NCBI GenBank assembly: GCA_023525975.1 | Contig: CM042034.1 | Coordinates: 62,927,279 to 62,991,278, forward strand | Length of the DNA stretch: 64,000 nucleotides | Reading direction: 5' to 3' | Source: Smallanthus sonchifolius | Lineage: Eukaryota; Streptophyta; Magnoliopsida; Asterales; Asteraceae | Shown: piece by piece, positions 55,477-64,000 of the stretch | How the letters are laid out: every line of letters begins with the position of its first letter | How positions within the stretch are numbered: position 1 is the first letter of the stretch | Program-made: the position numbers and the translations under genes | Notes under the pieces: model-generated | What the model was told of the DNA's origin: nothing | Databases searched by the model: none | The model's input: only the letters and a program-made list of their open reading frames with translations

Positions 55477-56258
55477 GTACATCTTATCGGAACCTGGATG
55501 AACGGAGTAACGAGATTTATGAGCTTCATCCATGACTAGTTCCCAGAAGTTCCCGAATACTGAAACCCATATTCTCTCGGCGAAGTAGCGAATGCCGTCA
55601 GATTTGACCTCGAGTTGTGCTTCCATACCGCGTGTGGCTTCCAGCGGTAGGTTTTCCTCCTTCAGGGCTTTGAGCTGAGCGCTACGGATTTTGTCAGGTA
55701 ATCCGGGGTGAATAGTGAGCTGTAATGCTCGAACTCGTTTGGGCTTGGTTTCCTTTTGACTTAGGGCATCAGCTACAACATTAGCTTTACCCGGATGATA
55801 CCGGATCGCACAGTTATAATCATTCAAGAGCTCGAACCAACGACGATGTCTCATGTTCAGCTCTTTCAGCTCGAAGATATGCTGAAGACTCTTGTGATCG
55901 GTGTAGATAGTGCATTTGGTACCGTACAAGTAATGTCTTCATATCTTAAGTGCGAAAACTACGGCTCCCAACTCTAGGTCATGAGTGGTGTAGTTTTTCT
56001 CACGAATCTTTAGTTTACGTGAAGCGTATGCGATCACCTTTTCTCGTTACATCAACACACAACCCAGACCCTGAATGGATGCATCGCAATACACAACGAT
56101 ATCATCCGTTCCCTCCGGAAGAGCTAGAATAGGTGCACTGCAAAGTTTCTGCATGAGGTGTTGGAATGCTGACTCCTGGTTATCGCCCCAGTTATAGGCT
56201 TTACCCTTCTTAGTTAAGGCAGTTAGAGGTTGTGCAATCTTAGAAAATCCTTCGATGA
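55477..56258 (-). pseudogene. RNase H and integrase zinc finger (minus Tekay-like element)
   Basis: Motifs include YTDHKSLQHIFELKELNMRH, HPGKANVVADALSQKE, then the linker and MDEAHKSRYSVHPGSDKMYH (His of the HHCC finger), where the solo LTR cuts in. The upstream part (55930-56258) has lost its frame but still shows the expected spacing to RT. Confidence 0.85.
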
Positions 56259-56259
56259 A

Positions 56260-57050
56260 TCAGCGATAATAACCAGCCAATCCCAGAAATTTTGGCACCT
56301 CAGTAGGAGTCGTCGGTGCTGCCCAATTCCTGATAGCTTCTATCTTTGATGGATCGACATGTATTCCCTTCTCATTAACCACATGCCCTAAGAATTGAAC
56401 TTCCCGGATCCAGAATTCACACTTGGAAAACTTAGCATACAACTGCTCCTGCTTTTGTAATTTTAGGATTAAACGTAGATGTTCCTCATGTTCCTCCTTA
56501 TTCTTGGAATAAATGAGGATGTCGTCGATGAAAACGATGACAAATTGATCAAGGTATGGCTTACACACACAGTTCATGAGGTCCATGAATACCGCGGGAG
56601 CGTTGGTTAATCCGAAAGGCATGACCTTAAACTCATAATGGTCGTACCTTGTACTGAAAGCATTTTTGGAGATATCCTCATCTCAGAGTCTCAATTGGTG
56701 GTAGCCAGGCCTAAGATCTATCTTGGATTAGAAGCTTGATCCTTGGAGTTGATCAAAGAGATCATCTATACGAGCAGAGGATAACGATTCTTGATTGTGG
56801 CTTTATTCAGTTCATGGTAGTCGATACACATACGGAAGGTCCCGTCCTTCTTCTTTACAAACAGGACTGGAGCTCCCCATTGCGATGAGCTAGGTCGGAT
56901 GAAAACGTTATCTAACAATTCTTGCAGCTTTGTAGATAGCTCTTGCAATTCACTAGGTGCTAGTCTATAAGGCGCCCGAGCGATCGGTGCCGCTCCGAGT
57001 GCTAGATCGATTTGGAATTCAACTTGACGGTGTGGTGGCAGACCATGCAA
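56260..57050 (-). pseudogene. Reverse transcriptase (minus Tekay-like element)
   Basis: Two open pieces. 56766-57050 carries RQVEFQIDLALGAAPIARAP and KKKDGTFRMCIDYHELNKAT. 56260-56622 carries PFGLTNAPAVFMDLMNCVCK and an intact FIDD motif (VIVFIDDILIYSKN), ending in KFLGLAGYYR. The palm segment between them (56623-56765) is out of frame. A stop follows GYYR. Confidence 0.9.
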
Positions 57051-57077
57051 ATCCTCGGGAAATACTTTCGGATAGTT

Positions 57078-57620
57078 TCAAATGATCGGAATATCATCAA
57101 TATTTTTCTCCTCCGATGGCTGCTCGGCGACGAGAGCCAGAATAGCAGTATGCCCTTTTCGAAGAAATTTATGTGCTTTCATGAAGGATATGATACCCAT
57201 GACCACACCAACCTTTTCACCCTGAACGAAAAGAGTTTCTCCACTCGGGAGGGGAATGCGAATAATTTTCTCACGACAGATGATTTCAGCTCGGTTTTTA
57301 GATAACCAATCCATGACGACAATTACATCAAAACTACCAAGTGCGACAGGCATAAGGTCGATATCAAGTTTATGACCAGTCAACTCAAGCTTACAACCCT
57401 TAAGAATGTGGGTTGCTTCAATTATTTAGCCATCGGCTATTTCTATTATGTACTTAGCTTCTAGCAGATTTGGAGTTCCATTTATCATATCACTAAGTTT
57501 CTTAGATATAAAACTCTTATCAGCGCCAGTGTCAAAAAGGAGAGAAGCAAAGTAATTGTTTAAGAGGAACTTACCGGTGACCATATTATGATCGCATCGA
57601 GCTTCTCCAGATCCTAACAT
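57078..57620 (-). pseudogene. Aspartic protease (minus Tekay-like element)
   Basis: Active site SLLFDTGADKSFISKKL in the frame 57426-57620. After a stop near 57425 the same domain continues (57078-57383) as DLMPVALGSFDVIVVMDWLS. The family has a Gly at the position that is the second Val of VVMDWL. Protease would process Gag-Pol. Confidence 0.85.
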
Positions 57621-58678
57621 GGAGGCTTGTCCTTTCGCACCATTCCCTCCATTATTACCGTTGTTGTTGCCATTGTTGTTGTTCTGATTGGGGTTGTGGT
57701 TCCATTACCTTCTTTCTTTAACTGAGGACAATTCTTTCGAAAGTGTCCCTCCTTCCCACACTCGAAACAACCCTTTGTAGACCCAAGCTGTTGAAAAGGC
57801 TTCTTGGCTTGCAACTCACCCCTACAATCTTGTCAGCATGGCCTATCTTGTCACACCGCTGACAACGGTTACAAATCCCAAAGTGATGAAAGTTGCACTT
57901 GTTACAATTGGAGGATTTCCCCACATAACCACCTTGATTTTGACCTGAAGAGGTCGTCTGGTTAAAGTTCTTAGCATGCTCAAACTTTCGCTGCTGCTGA
58001 TGAGGTTGATTAAACTGGGGTCCCTTGGAGTGGGAATTGGAGTTATGATAAAACTTGAGCTTATAATTGTCGGTGGATGAACCCCTTAGGGGTAAAGTCC
58101 CTTGAGTTCCCTTGAGTCACCACCTGATCTGTTAACTTGTGGGCGAGTCTGATAGTCTGCTGGATGGTAGTAGGGTTGGATGAGGTGACCATACTCTGAA
58201 TCTAAGGCACTAAGCCTCCAATGTACAGCTCAATCCTCTTGTAATCAGGAGTCACCATGTGTGGGCACATGGTAGCAAGCTCATGGGAGCGAGTGGTATA
58301 TAGCTCAATTTCAGAACCTTCCATTTTCAGGTTCCGGAATTCTCCTTCCAACTTCTGAATCTCATCCCGAGGATAGTAATCCTCCTTCAACATCATCTTA
58401 AATTCCTCCCACGGAAGTGCATTGGCCATAGCTAAACCCAACATTTGGACCTGTGCATTCCACCATGTGATAGTCGGGCCCTCCAAAGTACCAGAAGCAA
58501 ATTTGATCTGATTGGCCAGGGGACAGTTGCACATGGCAAATACCGACTCTACTTTCTCGAACCACCGGAGTAGTCTGACAGCTCCTTCAGTTCCACTAAA
58601 GGTGTGGGGCTTACAGTCCATAAATGTCTTGAACGTGCATGTTGGTTGCTGATTCTGTTGACATGGATTTAGAAACAT
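57621..58678 (-). pseudogene. Gag with zinc knuckles (minus Tekay-like element)
   Basis: The Gag core is in 58202-58678: CTFKTFMDCKPHTFSGTEGA, LRWFEKVESVFAMCNCPLA and ITWWNAQVQMLG, ending at LYIGGLVP and a stop. Downstream in shifted frames are CNKCNFHHFGICNRC and the canonical knuckle CFECGKEGHFRKNC (57614-57924). The order matches the Tekay-like element at 30642-32437, but the sequence is clearly a different family. Confidence 0.85.
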
Positions 58679-59145
58679 AATATAGGATCGAGATTATAAA
58701 GCTTGGGAAAGGCGCTTTGAAAGATGAATTGACATCACTAGTCAATGGTTATAGCATTTACCTGCAGCATTTTGTGCTACTAGAGCCTCAGCCACACTAT
58801 CGTTGATTAGTGCCGCCAGCTCAACTGTTGTCATGTTGAGGGTACCTCGGCCACTAGCATGACCTCCATGTCCTCTTCCCGACATGATTCTTCACATTCA
58901 CATTCACAAATACAAAATAATGAGAAATATATCGCATTTCAAACATTATATGTACAAGTAAGGAAATGTTAACACAACATCTAATATTTCAAAATTAAAT
59001 AAATTGTAAAGCTACAAAATGAATAACTCAAAACATCAAACTTCTCATGCTTTTATTGAATGGGAACAACCTTACCCATCTAGGTTTGAAATAGAAAGAA
59101 CATAAACGAAGCATAAATGAAAGGAAAGATAGGATAGAATAATTA

Positions 59146-59839
59146 TCAAACATCCTCGTCATCGGAGGAAACACATGATAGTGCATCATCAGTCTCGACC
59201 GGCTCCTCCTCGTATGGCTCCCCCTCTAAGGGCTCATCCTCAAACGGCTCCTCCTCGTCGTCAGAAAGTGGGATATTCTCCAGCCAAAGTGCTGCTTGCA
59301 TTTGGGCTTCCAGATGGGCCACTCTTTCTAGAATCCCTTCAGCAGCATGGTCCGAGGTGTCCACCCTCGTTTCCAAATGTTGCACCCTATCCACTAGATG
59401 GTCATGGACCTAGTCCGTTGCTGCTAGTTCAGTGGTCAGATGCTCAATTTGTTCCTTGTTCGCTTCCACTTGCAACTCCCGTTGTAGAATGTCGGGTATC
59501 TCATCGGTAGTATCTTTCACAATGCTTAACTCCCAAGACATGTAAAATACAAAAGCCGCAAAAGCTTGTTCCATGGTACATGACAAGCTAGGTAAAGTAG
59601 ATGATGAGGAAGTGGAACCAAAGTAGGGTGATGGGACATTTCCCATTTCGATCCATCTTTGGATCATTTTCGAGTATGCATCCCAATTGTGTGTCGGATT
59701 CCTTGTTTGCGCTACTCGGTTCACCCTGATCAACTGAATTGTCACTAGAACTTGTCCGGCGCCTTTTGGGCTCCGGGGATGGTAAGATAGGTGCATCATG
59801 TCCTGGTGCCTTAGGTGATGGTGGTAGGGTTGACGACAT
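59146..59839 (-). pseudogene. Extra pre-gag ORF: charged protein with coiled coil and acidic tail
   Basis: It starts at 59839 (MSSTLPPSPKAPGHDAPILP, then a KRRR stretch and Ser/Asp-rich sequence). It continues after a frameshift near 59680 as NWDAYSKMIQRWIEMGNVP...MEQAFAAFVFYMSWELSIVK, with a heptad-like helix (LQRELQVEANKEQIEHLTTE), one stop near 59410, a second helix (DRVQHLETRVDTSDHAAEGI) and a strongly acidic end. It lies between the primer site and gag. No known domain. A Ser/Glu-rich frame sits at the same place in the related element (27705-27965). Confidence 0.5.
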
Positions 59840-59943
59840 GGTCCTGTAACGTAATATTTAAGTGCTAAAACAAAACGTTTATGACGCGTAACTAATGTGT
59901 GAGGTTATAGTCTAGTATTCAATCCTAGTTCTCTATAACCAAT

Positions 59944-59956
59944 GGCTCTAATACCA
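59944..59956 (-). other. Primer-binding site of the minus Tekay-like element
   Basis: Minus strand TGGTATTAGAGCC, three bases after the LTR edge at 59960. One base differs from the initiator tRNA-Met complement. Confidence 0.85.
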
Positions 59957-59959
59957 ATC

Positions 59960-61171
59960 TGTCACACCCCTAAATTCAACTAACGGAGTTTTACCGTTTA
60001 GGAAGTGACAAACCATGATCTCAGTCATTAGTCCAAAACAAACGCGCCCAATGGGACCAAAAAGAAAATATCACATCAATCAAAGTAATTGCGAAAGCGT
60101 ATAAGGAAAGTAAATGCGCAAAACAAACGCGCCCAAAAAGTCCAGTCCAAAACATAATTCAAAATAGTCCAAACGAAATAATAATACATAATTCAATAGT
60201 AAGACTTCATGCATGTCCTATAAGTGCACCTGTGCCTTATCTTAGCGACCTGAGAAAACATGTAAGAAAAGATGTCAACACGAGGTTGGTGAGTTCACAG
60301 GTTTCAATATATAAATAAACGTTTACCTGATTATTGATCATTCAATATGTATCTATAGGTAGCTAACCTACGTTTCATGTTTAACTTAAGTGCTCGCAAC
60401 TGAAGCTGACTGTTTGTTTATTTGCCTCTTTCCATGTCTATCAACTCTGGCGATGTGAGTAGGCTAACATTTCACCCGTTCGACCTCAAATCGAGTTAGC
60501 GCGACTAACGCGGGTGGGATTTGTCAAACCCCGTAGTACTACTAAACATTACCTCGCTAAGATCCATATTAACTGTCCGATGTGTGTTGAGGACTTTCAT
60601 TGATAGCATGCTACGCTTAGCTTTAACATTGAATACATATGAATTATAATAATCTCAAAAATATTTGTGACATGCTTTCTCCCCTAAGTTAAAACAGTAA
60701 AAAGGGGCTGTGAAAACTCACCTGTGTTGCGTTGTACGTAGTATCACACAAGTATGAGATTTGAATCTCAAGCGTTAGCCCAACACGGATCACGAAAGCT
60801 CTAGAATTACAACATAATTATTAGGGGTATAATGGGAATTGTGACGACGACACGGAATGTTGAACGTCCTAAGTACGCTCTAATGATTAAGGAATAGACG
60901 AACGTGTCCACGGAACAAGGATTCTTAATATGCTTATTAAGATAGACACGTTTCGTTACGAATGACAAATAATATATAATAAATATATTCGAGCGTTTTG
61001 TCATTAAATAGTAGTCTACGAAAATAATATAATTTATTATATTATTTTAAGTTTAGCGAAATAACACACTAATTAAATTGTGTGTCAAAAATAATAAATA
61101 TATTATTTTTATTCAAGGATATAAACGTGAGTAAATAAAATAAATATTTATATTATTTATTAGTTTAAAGC
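59960..61171 (-). repeat. 5' LTR (partial) of the minus Tekay-like element
   Basis: Closely parallels 48266-49475, with scattered substitutions. It is cut at 61171, within TTTATTAGTTTAAAGC, by another LTR; the remainder should lie past the window's right end. Confidence 0.85.
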
Positions 61172-61571
61172 TGTCACACCCCAACCGACGGCGGAAACGT
61201 CGGGGCGGGACATGTAGACTGTTCATAAGCTCATGGTTTACTAAAGTTGAAATAATGTAAACAGCCAATTTCATTTCATAGTTCAAGAATTCAAGTACAA
61301 CATTTACAAGTAACAAAAATACATGAATATCTTTATTAAGTTTAAAACTAGCTCCTCAATCCTAAGCGAAGACAACTTGATCAACTCACACATTCGTACC
61401 TGAAACATGATAAAAACAAGGTCAACTAAAAAGTTGGTGAGCATACATAGGTTTTGACACCACAAGTAAAGTTCAAATGTTTTTTGTACAATTCATATGT
61501 TACATGGTTTATAAAGCATTTATGGAGAATCTATGTTATGCTAGTTGCACAAATCAAACCTTGTAACTGAA

Positions 61572-61810
61572 GGGCATAACAACACATGTTATCCTAATGT
61601 AGGGCATAACAACACATGTTATCGTAATGTAGAGCATAACAACACATGTTATCCTGATGTAAATGTAGGGCATAACAACACATGTTATCCTGATGTAAAT
61701 GTAGGGCATAACAACACATGTTATCCTGATGTAAATGTAGGGCATAACAACATATGTTATCCTAATGTAAATGTAGGGCATAACAACACATGTTATCTTG
61801 ATGTAAATAG
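61572..61810. repeat. 30/36-bp hairpin tandem array, 7 copies
   Basis: GGGCATAACAACACATGTTATC units begin at 61572, 61602, 61632, 61668, 61704, 61740 and 61776. The period shifts from 30 to 36 by insertion of AAATGT. Each unit can fold as ATAACA-ACACA-TGTTAT. Confidence 0.95.
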
Positions 61811-62228
61811 TTAATGATTGCACAAGTGTATTATGTAGCCTTAACAAATAGCATTCAAGCATAAAGCACAAATAAACACATATGATCATAATATAATAAT
61901 GTTTATAAGTGTATCCTTTGAAAAAAATGAATAAATCTTGCAAAAAGGTAGTATTATTATTATTTATGATATTCAAATTAAAAGGATCGTTTAACTACTA
62001 ATACCCTATTATTTATAAAGGTATTCATAATATGGTAAATATATGGCTAAAATAATTAGTAACATTAAATAAAAATGTATTTTTAGTAGACTATGCCGTT
62101 AAAAAGGTTTAGGTAAAAATATATATACATAACCCTTTAAAAGTCATGACGTTACAACCACGATTATTTTATAATTTTAAAAGTTATTTATAAGTAATAA
62201 GGTTTAAATACAATAACGTTTGTCACGT

Positions 62229-62747
62229 TGTAGGTCCTGAGCAGACCTGAAAGAACAGATCTGCGAAGAAATCCATCAAACAGTCCGGATCAAGGGGCGG
62301 AATCCCTTGATCCGGTATCACTCTCGAATCAGAAATGGGAAAGACGGGTGCGGGAATCACATACACGAACATAAACATATGGAAATGAAAAGAACAGATA
62401 ATTGAAAGCATAAAACGTATGATTCTTTGATTGAAATGAAAATAAACGCTCGATCATACACTATTAATTAGTCTCACCCCAGGGTGAGCTCCCCCTGGGG
62501 TGGTGATTCCCTCTACAGACACACTCACTCCTAATGGGTATTCTACTATATATAGGAGGCCTCATGTGCCTTGTTTTCCAAGCCACCTGCCAAACAGGCC
62601 TGAAAAACAGGCATCGAAACTAGGTAGTTTCGATTGAACAAATATTCAACCGAAACTACTAGTTTCGATTGAACAAAAGTTCAACCGAAACTACTAGTTT
62701 CGATACTATAGTTTCTATTGACAGCGTCAGTCTCATTTCTATACCCA
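62229..62747 (-). repeat. Solo copia-like LTR
   Basis: On the minus strand it begins TGGGTATAGAAATG and ends GGACCTACA, the same end as the copia LTR at 46705. A TATATATAG-type box lies near 62545. Upstream are repeated GAAACTACTAGTTTC hairpins with a 35-bp period (62600-62705). Downstream are two perfect hairpins, with arms CACCCCAGGG (62475-62502) and CCGGATCAAGGG (62285-62315). The flanks share only ACGT (62225-62228 and 62748-62751), so the target duplication is imperfect. Confidence 0.65.
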
Positions 62748-63112
62748 ACGTGATAATAATAATAATGCTCATATACTATTAGTGATAATCGAAACGTTTT
62801 TTTTATAAAATATTCAAACATGATTGTGAATACTCTATAAGAATATTAATTACAAACCTTTGAAAAAAAAATTGGTTATAATAGTAATTGTTTATAAAAG
62901 AACAACCATAAAGATTTATAAAATAATGCATTGATATCTAAAATTATTTGTTTACGTTTTTATGTAAAAAAAAAGATATGTATTTTACCATTTTATCTCT
63001 TATAAGGATGCATGTGTTTATATATATATATATATAATTATGTATACATGTGTGTGTGAGTGGGTAAAGCAAGGCAAAACAAACAAGGATAAAAATAAAT
63101 GCTGAAAAACGG

Positions 63113-63188
63113 GTATGCCGGGTTTGAACCCGCGACCTCATGCGTGAGGGGGAAATGACTTAACCAATTGATCTGGGGCTTAGCCTTG
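63113..63188 (-). other. tRNA-like (pol III A/B box) module in LTR intron
   Basis: On the minus strand: CCCCAGATCAATTGGTTAAG (A-box-like, D-arm-like) and GGTCGCGGGTTCAAACCCGG (B box GGTTCAAACC with a strong pairing arm). It lies about 165 bp downstream of the leader donor, in sense orientation, the same place as the module in the solo LTR at 53345. Confidence 0.65.
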
Positions 63189-64000
63189 TTAAGGTGTCAA
63201 AACTATAAAATTTTATAAAAAAAAAACGATTCGTAGTCCTTTATTCCTCAAACAAATGCACAGACCTATGTTTTTCCCAAAACCCTAAAAGCAAAAACGA
63301 TTCCAAGAACAAATCAGAGATAATGTGATACGAAGGGGAATGGGTGGATACCTGTAGTCGATTCCGAAAGAAAGAAGAAACTGAGTTGCCTTGAGTCGTT
63401 GCAAATCGTAAGTCCCGTACCTTTAACGCGTGGATTAGCTAAAACCATAGTAAATCTTAGGTTCGAATCAAGCATCGTGAAACCCTGGTCGCCAATTGAA
63501 ATACGAAATGCTCTTCTGCGTTACTAGTGTTTGGCCACCGCGGCAGGAATAGGAACGAAATAGTTGCTGAAGCGGAGAAGATGAATTGCCCCTGATGGTG
63601 ATCGGCGTTCAGAAATGACGACGGTAATGTGGTGTTTGGTGGCCAGTCACAGCGGTGGTCGGCTAAAAATAAATCGCTGACGAGTGGATTTTGGTATATA
63701 TTCACGTACTCCATCGACAGGTTTATCAAATCATTAAAGTCCCTATTTGATTTCTTTCGGTTAGAAACTTATAAAAATGTTTAACTTTCAGTTATAGGGC
63801 TTTGATGGCAAGGAGTAGTAGGCGATAGGAATCTTCATGGCGTCAAGAGATTTTAGTCAAATTTGACAAAGTCAAACAAATTACTAAACTTTCTTTAGTT
63901 TCCATTTCTTTTATTCTTAAAACACTAATCCAATTTAATGCATTGATATCTCATATAAATTATCAATTAAATTCTTACGGTTATATGCATACATAATTTG

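Larger units (their letters stand above)
48266..61171 (-). mobile_element. Minus-strand Tekay-like Ty3 element with interrupted pol and 5' LTR
   Basis: The 3' LTR (48266-51039) and a partial 5' LTR (59960-61171) flank an internal region with, from right to left, a primer site, an extra ORF, gag, protease, RT, RNase H, integrase and a chromodomain-like tail. It landed in copia gag; the left flank is CCATT. Pol is split by a solo LTR (52352-55471), and the 5' LTR is split by another LTR at 61172. Many stops and frameshifts occur, so it is an older insertion than the Tekay-like element at 28120. Confidence 0.9.
61172..64000 (-). repeat. Long LTR (solo or 3' LTR) running off the window
   Basis: On the minus strand it ends CGACGGTTGGGGTGTGACA-like sequence at 61172, the same ending as the solo LTR 52352-55471; both also share GTCAACTA(A/C)AAA and ATGTTTCAG near that end. 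It abuts host LTR directly on the left with no primer site, so it is a solo LTR or the 3' LTR of an element lying to the right. Donor CTACAG/GTATCC (63352/63351) and acceptor ATGTTTCAG (61400) would remove about 1952 nt, including a hairpin array, a solo copia-like LTR and a tRNA-like module. Confidence 0.8.

Noticed and set aside
59175..59510. Plus-strand Pro/Arg-rich 111-codon frame
   Set aside because: Antisense of the degenerate pre-gag ORF; composition explained by the acidic tail on the other strand.
61572..61810. CRISPR-like array
   Set aside because: Repeats are contiguous, with no unique spacers of constant length; the context is an LTR in a plant genome with no cas genes.
61545..61814. 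Open frame encoding a Cys/Asn repeat protein (GHNNTCYPDVNV-type)
   Set aside because: It is the 30/36-bp hairpin array read in one phase; the period is a multiple of three and the opposite strand is also open. It lies in an LTR.

Overview
This is plant nuclear DNA. It is AT-rich and packed with nested LTR retrotransposons, and it has intron-containing eukaryotic genes and no bacterial operon structure. The repeats (Tekay-like Ty3 elements with long LTRs whose 3' edge reads GGGGTGTGACA, an Athila-type element, Ty1/copia LTRs, hAT and MULE elements) suggest a large eudicot genome, probably Asteraceae. That is inferred from family resemblance; no search was run.

Only two genes look intact, both on the minus strand. 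One is an F-box/LRR gene (CDS 18763-19818, with a spliced-looking 3' exon at 18598-18649). The other is UDP-glucose 6-dehydrogenase (21449-22903, 484 aa). They lie in a gene island of about 16.6-26.6 kb with only small transposons: a 777-bp GATATCGG-rich inverted-repeat element, a Helitron end, a 222-bp inverted-repeat element, a roughly 94-bp tRNA-derived SINE with a 14-bp target duplication, and a 350-bp hAT element.

Left region: 1-3665 is the 5' end of a minus-strand Ty3 element; 3666-5836 holds two further LTR-like blocks; 6586-7007 is a broken fragment of a Ulp1-protease-associated protein. A MULE-like element (8297-15225) has long inverted repeats and a dead GRF zinc-finger fragment, and contains a frameshifted Ty3 element (9393-14403). 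Just downstream is an ABCG/PDR transporter relic (15851-16205).

Right region (26.7-64 kb) is a retrotransposon nest. An Athila-like minus-strand element spans 26672-46077. Its 3' part is occupied by a piece of a minus-strand Tekay-like element (27433-28119 plus 37358-40274), which is itself split by a plus-strand Tekay-like element (28120-37357) with a perfect 5-bp TSD. A copia gag (47176-48265) is cut by another minus-strand Tekay-like element (48266-61171+). That element's pol is split by a 3.1-kb solo LTR (52352-55471), and its 5' LTR is split by a second LTR of the same type (61172 to window end) that carries a solo copia-like LTR.

The most interesting pattern runs across the LTRs. (1) Six long LTR copies of four sequence types each show one credible splice donor and acceptor about 1.6-2.1 kb apart, as if the leader carried an intron inside the LTR. 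(2) Four of these introns contain a sense-oriented tRNA-like pol III A/B-box module. (3) Hairpin-forming arrays with a 30-36 bp period sit in the introns or just upstream of the TATA box; a Tekay and a copia element share the core GCGWACTT-N3-AAGTWCGC at exactly 33-bp spacing. (4) Paired TGCACGGYCGTGCA palindromes, 19-20 bp apart, recur at three loci.
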